The notes under the pieces: model-generated
What the model was told of the DNA's origin: nothing
Seen by the model: only the letters and a program-made list of their open reading frames with translations
The model's database searches: none
Program-made: the position numbers and the translations under genes
Shown: piece by piece, positions 1 through 5,179 of the stretch
Layout: every line of letters starts with the position of its first letter
Position numbering within the stretch: position 1 is the stretch's first letter
Source of the DNA: JBAYNS01 sp041678625
GTDB taxonomy: Bacteria; Patescibacteriota; Gracilibacteria; Peribacterales; Peribacteraceae
NCBI GenBank assembly: GCA_041678625.1
Contig: JBAYNS010000075.1
Coordinates: 1 to 6,077 of the forward strand
Direction of reading: 5' to 3'
Length of the DNA stretch: 6,077 nucleotides

Positions 1-723
1 ATACCGGGGGAGGAGCTTTGGCAGGCGCACCAGTCGGCAAAAAAGCGGCTCATCGAGTACGTCAATAAACATTCCAGTGTGCATTTTGATGCTAACCACC
101 TCACGATTGCGAGCGCGCGCCGTGTGGTTTCGTACAAACGGCCGGAACTTCTCTACACCAATCTTGAGCGTTTAAAGGAGGTGTGTGGTGGTCATGTACA
201 GATTATCCATGCGGGGAATGCGCATCCGCAGGACGCGTTTGCCCAGAGTGTTATCCAGCGCATGGTGCAGCGCTCAAAGGAACTGAAGGATTCGGTGAAA
301 ATTACGTACCTGGAGAATTACAATCCGGAAATTGCCAAGCTCCTTGTTGCCGGTACAGATGTGTGGCTGAATACGCCGATGCGCCATCATGAAGCATCCG
401 GCACATCTGGGATGAAAGCATGTCTCAATGGCGTGCTCAATCTTTCCTCGCTGGATGGTTGGTGGATAGAAGCCTACGATCGCGATCCGGAAGCCGGGTG
501 GCGCATCGGTCCACTCGCACGGGCACTTGATGATCCGGAGGAGCACCGTAAAGTCGATGCAGAAGATCTGTACACGCAATTACAGTATGAGGTGATTCAT
601 GAGTACGAGTATCGCGAACGCAAGCGCTGGATTCGGCGCATGATGCGTTCCATCGGTCTCATCGGGTACTTCAATACGCACCGTTGTATTCACGAGTATC
701 TGGAAAAGGCATGGATCAATTAA
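1..723 (+). CDS. glgP: Alpha-glucan (glycogen/maltodextrin) phosphorylase, C-terminal part, 5' truncated by window edge
   Basis: The enzyme releases glucose-1-phosphate from the non-reducing ends of alpha-1,4-glucans with pyridoxal phosphate as cofactor (GT35, EC 2.4.1.1), in the cytoplasm. The frame is open from base 1, with 240 codons visible. It reads IPGEELWQAHQSAKKRL, then ARRVVSYKRPELL, where K and R belong to the phosphate/substrate pocket, then IIHAGNAHPQD, VWLNTPMRHHEASGTSGMKA and LNGVLNLSSLDGWWIE. The Lys of SGMKA (visible residue 139, bases 415-417) is the expected PLP Schiff-base lysine. The wording SGMK and DGWWIE, rather than GNMK and DGANVE, places it in the shorter alpha-glucan phosphorylase branch (TIGR02094-like), not the E. 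coli MalP/GlgP branch. The GTG at 79 is an internal Val, not the start. It ends convergently with the pilin-like pair, 52 bases away. The catalytic C-terminus looks intact; the N-terminus cannot be judged. Confidence 0.97.
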   Translation: MPGEELWQAHQSAKKRLIEYVNKHSSVHFDANHLTIASARRVVSYKRPELLYTNLERLKEVCGGHVQIIHAGNAHPQDAFAQSVIQRMVQRSKELKDSVKITYLENYNPEIAKLLVAGTDVWLNTPMRHHEASGTSGMKACLNGVLNLSSLDGWWIEAYDRDPEAGWRIGPLARALDDPEEHRKVDAEDLYTQLQYEVIHEYEYRERKRWIRRMMRSIGLIGYFNTHRCIHEYLEKAWIN

Positions 724-775
724 GAACCTTTTTACTATTCCATGAACGAGTTGTCAGTTGTATTCAACAATATAT

Positions 776-1633
776 TTATCCTCCCAAAAGTGGAGCACCA
801 TCGCCCAGCATGACGTAGGCGATTGCCGAAGCGGAGAGGATTACAAAAATGCCAATGATCACGCGAATGAGAATACCTTTTGCCTGCTGGTACTGAGCAT
901 CATTGCCGACATTGACGATCATGAGGAGTCCTGACCAGATGACGACAACGACTGCAACAATGGTCACAAATGTGAGCAGTTTCACCATAATGGAAACGAT
1001 AACGGCAATGATAGGATCCGGCGTGTGCGTTTCGGTGAGGGATTGGCTGATAGCGAACTTCGAGACGATCAGCACAATTCCGGTGAGTACAGAGAAAACC
1101 GTTCTGCGCAGGTGTGTCATGCCGTCGCTGCTGCCGTAGGCCATAACTGTCCGGATACCGCTTACGATGATCATCGTAACGGCAATGACGGCGAGTGGCT
1201 CTTCAATCAGGTCCACAATGCCCTGGAATTCCTCTGTGATTTTGTCTGCGGCACTGACAGAGGGGACAACACCTACTCCGGCAAAGAGCGCATCCTTCAA
1301 CGCTCCGGCAAGGTAAATGAGTACAACGGCAACAATGGCAGAAACAATAGATTGCTTAAATTGCCCCAACTGTCCTTCGCTCTGTTCTACAACCAGCAGA
1401 AGGGCCGACTTGGCAACAATGAACACTGCCGTAATGTACACAAGGGGAACGAATGCCGAAGCGATCGTTTCGAAGATCGTGCCAAAGCCATTATCGCTGA
1501 ATGATGCGCCGGAAGTGCCGGAGACACTGTCTACAACAACACTGAGTCCACTGAAGTCTAATGCATATGCAACAGGCACGCAGAGCGTAAGGAGTGCAGC
1601 GCATATCCCGGAGATGGCAGCGTACAGGCGCAT
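776..1633 (-). CDS. Signal-peptide membrane protein with three VirB2/T4SS-pilin-like hairpins (second gene of pair)
   Basis: 285 residues. MRLYAAISG... is a signal peptide with likely cleavage after VAYA (residue 24), followed by a Ser/Gly-rich extracytoplasmic linker (about 25-52). Three TM-charged loop-TM units then follow at about 54-117, 136-197 and 211-277. Their loops are EQSEGQLGQFKQS, GSSDGMTHLRRT and NVGNDAQYQQAKG. The last is the closest to the T4SS pilin/VirB2 pattern (small residues, GND, K, then IIGIFVILSASA). I chose ATG 1633 because it begins a signal peptide and lies one base after the TGA of the upstream gene (TGA-T-ATG), which points to translational coupling. A start at 1771 would overlap that gene by 46 codons and bury the signal peptide. 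No Shine-Dalgarno is visible. The role is inferred: inner-membrane or pilus-like component of a secretion/DNA-uptake apparatus. A VirB6/TrbL-like polytopic channel is an alternative. No ATPase or other partner lies in the window. Confidence 0.85.
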   Translation of the reverse strand: MRLYAAISGICAALLTLCVPVAYALDFSGLSVVVDSVSGTSGASFSDNGFGTIFETIASAFVPLVYITAVFIVAKSALLLVVEQSEGQLGQFKQSIVSAIVAVVLIYLAGALKDALFAGVGVVPSVSAADKITEEFQGIVDLIEEPLAVIAVTMIIVSGIRTVMAYGSSDGMTHLRRTVFSVLTGIVLIVSKFAISQSLTETHTPDPIIAVIVSIMVKLLTFVTIVAVVVVIWSGLLMIVNVGNDAQYQQAKGILIRVIIGIFVILSASAIAYVMLGDGAPLLGG

Positions 1634-1634
1634 A

Positions 1635-2414
1635 TCAGTCGATGAAAATGGTAACGATTCCGTAAGCGCTCCAGACAACAGCCAGGGCAACCAGAGCAGC
1701 AATAATGGTTTGCTTGCCTTTTTCCTTCCAGGATTCCTGTACAGATCCCACAAGGAAAAATCCTCCGACAATAATGGCTACAACGGCAAGAACGCCAAAG
1801 AGCGTGGCGAGGAACCGTGCGATGCCTGCTATTTCCCCCGAGATCATCGTGGCATTACCCGAAGGAAGAAAGGCATCCACGATCTTATCGGCAAACGATA
1901 CGACAATGACTCCAATGAGCCCTTCAATGAATCGCTTGCGTGCGGCAGTTGCCTGTCCTTCATCTTCAGAGAGGATCAGGCGTGCCCCCTGAAAGGTGAT
2001 ATTGATGATCAATGCAATACCGACCAGTCCTTCAACGAACAGCTTCAGAGGGGTCAGAATTCCTGCATCAATAGCTGCAGTGTCTATGAGAGTGCCCCCT
2101 GATGTAAAGCTGCCGGAGATGATGAATGCGCCTGCCACCAACGTGGTTCCAAAAATGGCATACACGAATGCTTTGCGCACATCCGTCTGCGCACTGTCGT
2201 CTGCGGTCGTAAGCAGGAGTTTGACACCGTACCAGACGAACATGGCTATCAGGAATCCGCCAAAGGCGGTGATAGCAGCAAGAGTAATGTTGACAATAAT
2301 TGTGGGAAGATAGCCGCAGCCGCCAAAAGGGCACGGATTCAACCAGATTGCGTGTGCCAGTTGCGGGGTCACAAGCGCCAGAAGCAGGCCAGAGAAGAGG
2401 CTCATAATGCGCAT
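1635..2414 (-). CDS. Signal-peptide membrane protein with three VirB2/T4SS-pilin-like hairpins (first gene of pair)
   Basis: 259 residues. MRIMSLFSGLLLALVTPQLAHA is a clear signal peptide (cleavage after residue 22). Next is a short exported segment with a Cys pair (C28, C33 in NPCPFGGCGY) that could form a disulfide. Three TM-loop-TM hairpins follow at about 39-100, 123-183 and 198-259, with loops TTADDSAQTDVRKAF, SEDEGQATAARKRF and SVQESWKEKGKQ. Each loop has acidic residues followed by basic ones, as expected for a cytoplasmic turn between two short helices. After signal cleavage the predicted topology is N-terminus out with six TM helices. This resembles VirB2/TrbC-type pilins (PF18895-like), but with three units in one chain instead of one. 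It is the first gene of a two-gene unit, the next ATG lying one base after its TGA. ATG 2414 was chosen; ATG 2405 (M4) is a possible alternative. The family-level call is by pattern, and the function is inferred. Confidence 0.87.
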   Translation of the reverse strand: MRIMSLFSGLLLALVTPQLAHAIWLNPCPFGGCGYLPTIIVNITLAAITAFGGFLIAMFVWYGVKLLLTTADDSAQTDVRKAFVYAIFGTTLVAGAFIISGSFTSGGTLIDTAAIDAGILTPLKLFVEGLVGIALIINITFQGARLILSEDEGQATAARKRFIEGLIGVIVVSFADKIVDAFLPSGNATMISGEIAGIARFLATLFGVLAVVAIIVGGFFLVGSVQESWKEKGKQTIIAALVALAVVWSAYGIVTIFID

Positions 2415-2423
2415 AATCCTATT

Positions 2424-2452
2424 ATTGTAGCAGAAAACTCATCGTATTTCCA
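2424..2452 (-). promoter_or_regulatory. Promoter of the pilin-like gene pair (extended -10, near-leaderless)
   Basis: On the minus strand TCTGCTACAAT (2434-2424) contains an extended -10, TGC-TACAAT. A weak -35, TGGAAA (2452-2447), lies 17 bases upstream. The -10 ends 9 bases before ATG 2414, so a normal start site 6-8 bases downstream would give a leader of only a few bases. The AGGA-like bases just before the ATG could then hardly serve as a ribosome binding site. Confidence 0.6.
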
Positions 2453-2494
2453 TGTTCACATCAATCGGGAAGATTCCATGAATACACTGCAAGA

Positions 2495-2505
2495 TCTGCT
2501 ACAAT
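2495..2505 (+). promoter_or_regulatory. Promoter (extended -10) of the Bax inhibitor-1 family gene
   Basis: TCTGCTACAAT is identical to the 11-bp element driving the divergent gene. TACAAT occupies 2500-2505 and is followed by 9 bases to ATG 2515. No convincing -35 is seen at 16-18 bases upstream, so the TGn extension probably compensates. The predicted transcript is almost leaderless. Confidence 0.6.
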
Positions 2506-2514
2506 GCTTTCACT

Positions 2515-3207
2515 ATGGATCAATTCTCTGCTGCACAAAACCAGCCTATTACGCTTACATCCTCAGCGGAATCCCAAGTATATGGGCTTCTGGCACTCGC
2601 TATGGCTCTCACTGTTCTGGGGGTGTATGCCGGAATGCAGTATACAGCGGTACTCATGGCATCCGGCATGCATATTGTTCTGCTCATTGCAGAACTCGGC
2701 ATCATCTTCACAGCACGTTTGTGGATGCGTTCGTACCCGCTCAATTACATCCTCTTTGGGATTTTTCCACTGCTCTCCGGTTTTACGGTTACGCCGTATA
2801 TTCTGTACGTTCTGGCAGGGTACGCCAATGGCGGAACCATCCTCCTCAACGCCGTGAGTGCCACGGTATTCATGACCGCTGCGGTAGCAGTGTTCGCGCG
2901 CACAACATCCTGGAATCTTTCGGTGATGGGGCGAGCGCTTCTGCTGGGTCTTGTGGGTCTGATTCTTCTGGGTGTCGCCCAGATTTTTATACCAAGTCTG
3001 CAATCCACGCAGTTTGAAATCCTGCTTTCCGGAGCGGGGATTGTGTTCTTTGCTGCCTTCACCGCATATGATCTGCAGCGCATCCAAAATGCTGCTCGCG
3101 TAGGGGCAAATCCGTTCCTGCTCGCTCTGAGCCTGTATTTGGATATTTTCAATCTCTTCCTCTACATACTGCGGTTCATGCTTGCCATAGCAGGAGAACG
3201 GCGGTAA
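2515..3207 (+). CDS. Bax inhibitor-1 / YccA-YetJ family membrane protein
   Basis: 230 residues, the usual length for bacterial BI-1 (TMBIM) proteins, with about seven hydrophobic helices from residue 22 onward after a polar cytoplasmic N-terminus (MDQFSAAQNQ...). The family signature is in the last third: FFAAFTAYDLQRIQN (about 178-192) and LALSLYLDIFNLFLYILR (about 203-220). D186 and D210 match in context and spacing the di-aspartate pH sensor of B. subtilis YetJ (D171/D195), where the pair gates a Ca2+ leak. In bacteria the family acts in the inner membrane as a cation leak channel or, for E. coli YccA, as a modulator of FtsH proteolysis. Which applies here cannot be told. It is divergent from the pilin-like pair with a 100-base gap, and a hairpin with a T-tract follows the stop. 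No Shine-Dalgarno is visible at ATG 2515; the start is set by the promoter and by the typical N-terminus. Confidence 0.94.
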   Translation: MDQFSAAQNQPITLTSSAESQVYGLLALAMALTVLGVYAGMQYTAVLMASGMHIVLLIAELGIIFTARLWMRSYPLNYILFGIFPLLSGFTVTPYILYVLAGYANGGTILLNAVSATVFMTAAVAVFARTTSWNLSVMGRALLLGLVGLILLGVAQIFIPSLQSTQFEILLSGAGIVFFAAFTAYDLQRIQNAARVGANPFLLALSLYLDIFNLFLYILRFMLAIAGERR

Positions 3208-3214
3208 TACGCAG

Positions 3215-3245
3215 GAAAAACACCAGAAGGAAATCCTTGTTTTTC
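3215..3245 (+). terminator. Possible intrinsic terminator after the Bax inhibitor-1 gene
   Basis: Starting eight bases past the TAA, GAAAAAC (3215-3221) pairs with GTTTTTC (3239-3245), and AAGG (3227-3230) pairs with CCTT (3235-3238) around an AAAT loop. A five-base bulge (ACCAG) lies on the 5' side. The 3' arm carries the T-run. The stem is AT-rich and bulged, so this is tentative. Confidence 0.4.
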
Positions 3246-3283
3246 TTTACTTCCAACGGTTTTCTCTTTACTCTGCCCCAGCA

Positions 3284-3469
3284 ATGTCCAAGCGACCAAC
3301 CCCCAAAAAGCGGAAAGCCAAGAGTGCAGGGCGTACCCAGCACAGCGTCTATATGGCTAAGCAAATCAGGCGGCTTACCAATCTGCAAGCATCGCCATAC
3401 TCCGTGGCCGTAGAACCCAAGAACAAGGCGAAGAAGGCGCTCAAGGGCGTCACCAGGATTAAGGCCTAG
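3284..3469 (+). CDS. Small Lys/Arg-rich protein, probable ribosomal protein (candidate divergent bL32)
   Basis: 61 residues with 18 Lys/Arg and a single acidic residue (E45), so strongly basic and likely RNA-binding. The N-terminus MSKRPTPKKRKAKSAGRTQH resembles the start of bL32, in which a Pro/Lys-rich stretch is followed by K-S-x-x-R and a His near residue 20. It then has KQIRRLTNL and a C-terminal basic stretch, KNKAKKALKGVTRIK. The Cys pairs of zinc-type bL32 are absent, as in the zinc-free forms (for example E. coli). Its place just before nusB and its length (bL32 is about 55-65 residues) are compatible. I cannot prove the family by eye; an unrelated basic ribosome-associated protein is the alternative. 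ATG 3284 has no Shine-Dalgarno. A weak TACTCT at 3269-3274 lies 9 bases before it. A hairpin with a T-run follows at 3500-3533. That it is a real gene is much surer than its identity. Confidence 0.6.
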   Translation: MSKRPTPKKRKAKSAGRTQHSVYMAKQIRRLTNLQASPYSVAVEPKNKAKKALKGVTRIKA

Positions 3470-3499
3470 AAAAAGAGGAGGAAGAAGTGAGAAGTACGC

Positions 3500-3533
3500 A
3501 AGAAGCAGGTATGATGGATCTTGTCTTCTTTTT
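3500..3533 (+). terminator. Probable intrinsic terminator or attenuator between the small basic gene and nusB
   Basis: AAGAAG-CAGG (3500-3509) pairs with CTTG-t-CTTCTT (3520-3530) around a 10-base loop. It has one G-T pair and one bulged T, and the T-run continues to 3533. It lies 30 bases past the TAG of the 61-residue gene. If real, it separates that gene from nusB or attenuates nusB, and it argues that this stretch is not coding. Confidence 0.5.
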
Positions 3534-3552
3534 ATTCCATTCATTTTCTTCC

Positions 3553-3975
3553 ATGGCCCGCCGCCGCCATCTTTCGCGCATTGCCGTAGTGCAGGTTCTC
3601 TTTGAGCGGGAGCGGCGGAATGCAGATGCCGTACTATCCTTACAGCAGAATTTGCATGAATTGGAGGGGGCGGAAGAGGATTTTTCTTTTACTCTGCTCA
3701 GCGGGGTTTTAGAGAATGAAAAAGCGCTCAGAAAGGTGGTGGAAAAATATGCGCCGGATTGGACATGGGAACGCATGGATCCCGTCTCCCGTTGCGTGCT
3801 TCTGGTGGGAGCCTATGAACTCCTCTTTGCCAAAGATGCTCCGCCTGCCGTCGTGATGAACGAATCCATTGATATTGCCAAAGAGTACGGAACGCCGGAG
3901 AGCGGAAAATTCGTCAATGGTGTCCTGAACACCATGGCAAAGGAAGAAGGTGTGAATGTACAGAAAGAATCGTAA
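3553..3975 (+). CDS. nusB: Transcription antitermination factor NusB
   Basis: 140 residues, normal for NusB (about 130-150). NusB pairs with S10 (NusE), binds boxA RNA and joins the antitermination complex on rRNA operons. The N-terminal Arg-rich helix MARRRHLSRIAVVQVLFER is the boxA-binding region. The C-terminal half carries the family hallmark: MDPVSRCVLLVGAYELLF (about 76-93), PPAVVMNESIDIAKEYG (about 97-113) and KFVNGVLNTMAKE (about 120-132). I chose ATG 3553 because the canonical protein begins here and a terminator-like hairpin occupies the bases just upstream. A GTG at 3487 is preceded by AGGAGG (3476-3481) at 5-base spacing and would add 22 residues, partly hydrophobic and encoded by the hairpin and its T-run, so it cannot be fully excluded. 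SemiSWEET follows after 75 bases. Confidence 0.95.
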   Translation: MARRRHLSRIAVVQVLFERERRNADAVLSLQQNLHELEGAEEDFSFTLLSGVLENEKALRKVVEKYAPDWTWERMDPVSRCVLLVGAYELLFAKDAPPAVVMNESIDIAKEYGTPESGKFVNGVLNTMAKEEGVNVQKES

Positions 3976-4002
3976 AGCTGATAGCAGAGGAATATCTCGA
4001 AG

Positions 4003-4042
4003 TTGTACGAAAAAGAGTTTGGACTATCATAGTGATACTTCC
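4003..4042 (+). promoter_or_regulatory. Candidate promoter with overlapping palindromic operator of the SemiSWEET gene
   Basis: TTGTAC (4003-4008) and TATCAT (4025-4030) are spaced 16 bases apart and could be -35/-10. The -10 lies inside the perfect inverted repeat TATCA-TAG-TGATA (4025-4037), which extends imperfectly to GGA...TTCC (4021-4042). A repressor-type site over the -10 would fit a sugar-responsive gene, but no regulator is identified. Confidence 0.35.
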
Positions 4043-4050
4043 TGTAAATT

Positions 4051-4302
4051 ATGAATATTGAAGTTGTCGGATACATGGCTACAGCAATTATTGCTCTATC
4101 CCTAACGCCTCAGGTTTATAAATCATGGAAAACCAAATCTACCAAAGATATATCCATCCCATGGATTTTGGTTTACATCACAGGATTATTTCTCTGGATT
4201 ATTTACGGTGTAGGCATAGCAAGTAATCCTCTCACGCTTTCCGCAACGATCGAGATTTTGGTAGCAATATCTTTGTTGATACTGAAATTAAAATACAAAT
4301 AA
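4051..4302 (+). CDS. SemiSWEET sugar transporter (MtN3/PQ-loop family)
   Basis: 83 residues with three predicted TM helices (about 6-23, 36-56 and 61-80), the size of a bacterial SemiSWEET half-transporter. These work as dimers that move sugars across the cytoplasmic membrane by facilitated diffusion. The PQ-loop region LTPQVYKSWKTKSTKDIS (about 18-35) is diagnostic, followed by IPWILVYITGLFLWIIYGVG, which holds the conserved LW-x-x-YG of the family, and a C-terminal helix ending LILKLKYK. Substrate cannot be read from the sequence; glucose or sucrose is typical. Local GC is lower (70 of 180 bases, 39 percent, over 4081-4260) than in most neighbours, which hints at recent acquisition, although membrane-protein codon composition contributes. 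No Shine-Dalgarno is seen before ATG 4051. It lies between nusB (75 bases) and rnc (122 bases), with no functional link to either. Confidence 0.93.
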   Translation: MNIEVVGYMATAIIALSLTPQVYKSWKTKSTKDISIPWILVYITGLFLWIIYGVGIASNPLTLSATIEILVAISLLILKLKYK

Positions 4303-4386
4303 TTGCACAAAGCGGCATATATGGGTTAACCATTTCCTTCGAGCTGAGCACCATTACGGATCTGTGCATACAACTTTTTCTGTAGG

Positions 4387-4416
4387 TTGTGCGCTGCGCA
4401 TGGTAGGCGCTACACT
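4387..4416 (+). promoter_or_regulatory. Promoter of rnc, near-leaderless, with palindromes in the spacer
   Basis: TTGTGC (4387-4392) and TACACT (4411-4416) are 18 bases apart. The -10 ends 8 bases before ATG 4425, implying a leader of about 0-2 bases. The perfect inverted repeat TGCGC-T-GCGCA (4390-4400) lies in the spacer, and GTAG-GCG-CTAC (4403-4413) overlaps the -10, so a DNA-binding regulator is conceivable. Confidence 0.5.
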
Positions 4417-4424
4417 GCTGACAT

Positions 4425-5120
4425 ATGGCAGCACCCGCCTCGTTTGTCCTTCTGGAAAAGCATATTGGTATCAAATTCCATAAGAAGGATCTTTTGGTAC
4501 AGGCTCTCACACACAGGAGCGCAGTGCGTGCGGGGAGAAAGGGTGAGCACAATGAGCGATTTGAATTTTTAGGAGATGCCGTACTCGAGCTTGTAGTGAC
4601 GGAGTATTTGTTCCAGTTTATGGATAAGTCAGAAGGGGAGCTGACAAACTGGCGTGCAGCGCTTGTGCGCGGAGAACACCTTGCATCCGTGGCAGAGGAG
4701 CTCAAGCTGGGCGATTACATTTATATGAGCAACGGTGAGGAGGTCAGTGGTGGTCGTCACAAGCAGTCTACACTCGCTAATACGTTGGAGGCGCTCATTG
4801 GTGCTATATTCCTGGATCAGGGTTTTAGTGCGGCTGAACAGTTCTGCAAAGAGTTCATTCTGGTGCGGCTTCAGCAGCTTCTTGCACAGGGCAAGGATCG
4901 CGATGAGAAAAGTGTGTTTCAGGAGAAGGCGCAGGAATTACTTGGTATTACACCGCACTACGAAGTGCTGGAAGAACGTGGTCCTGATCATGATAAGGAA
5001 TTCACCTGCGCGGTGTATCTGGAAGATGAGCAAGTTGCCAAGGGAAAAGGCAACAGTAAGCAGAAAGCAGAACAATCAGCGGCAAAAGCAGGGCTCAAGG
5101 TAAAGGAATGGAAAATGTAG
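4425..5120 (+). CDS. rnc: Ribonuclease III
   Basis: 231 residues, normal length. RNase III is a Mg2+-dependent dimeric endonuclease that cuts double-stranded RNA, including the 16S/23S precursor stems. Residues about 5-150 form the catalytic domain: IGIKFHKKDLLVQALTHRS, the signature NERFEFLGDAVLELV (43-57, with E44, E47 and D51 matching E. coli E38, E41 and D45), SEGELTNWRAALVRG (E70 matching E65), and STLANTLEALIGAIFLDQG. In the last motif E122 matches the essential E117, but the position of E. coli D114 is Asn (N119, codon AAT at 4779-4781). Residues about 160-228 form the dsRNA-binding domain (FQEKAQELLG, HYEVLEERGPDHDKEFTCAV, GKGNSKQKAEQSAAKAGL). ATG 4425 has no Shine-Dalgarno. The -10 box 8 bases upstream implies a near-leaderless mRNA, so the 5'-UTR cleavage autoregulation known in E. 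coli is unlikely here. It converges on rpsJ. Confidence 0.98.
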   Translation: MAAPASFVLLEKHIGIKFHKKDLLVQALTHRSAVRAGRKGEHNERFEFLGDAVLELVVTEYLFQFMDKSEGELTNWRAALVRGEHLASVAEELKLGDYIYMSNGEEVSGGRHKQSTLANTLEALIGAIFLDQGFSAAEQFCKEFILVRLQQLLAQGKDRDEKSVFQEKAQELLGITPHYEVLEERGPDHDKEFTCAVYLEDEQVAKGKGNSKQKAEQSAAKAGLKVKEWKM

Positions 5121-5179
5121 CTCAGGGATTTGCATGTGACGATGCAGTGAGCGAAACGGCACAAACGGGAGCCTAGCAG

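Noticed and set aside
724..775. Bidirectional terminator between the phosphorylase and pilin-like genes
   Set aside because: Only a 4-bp GTTG/CAAC stem (759-770) with an AT-rich flank is visible; too weak to call.
1635..1637. UGA recoded as Gly, as in Gracilibacteria/Absconditabacteria
   Set aside because: UGA is used once, at the natural end of the first pilin-like gene, immediately before the next gene's start. No in-frame UGA occurs in any gene, and Trp is UGG.
1634..1771. Extending the second pilin-like gene upstream to ATG 1771 (331 residues)
   Set aside because: It would overlap the upstream gene by 46 codons and put the obvious signal peptide in the interior. ATG 1633 sits one base after the upstream stop.
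1317..2102. Long plus-strand open frame (261 codons) opposite the pilin-like genes
   Set aside because: Its Ser/Thr/Asn-rich sequence has no family signature. It is the antisense shadow of two well-supported minus-strand genes.
2352..3017. Plus-strand open frame of 221 codons rich in His, Cys and Ser
   Set aside because: It is out of frame with the BI-1 family gene and has no coherent domain; a shadow frame.
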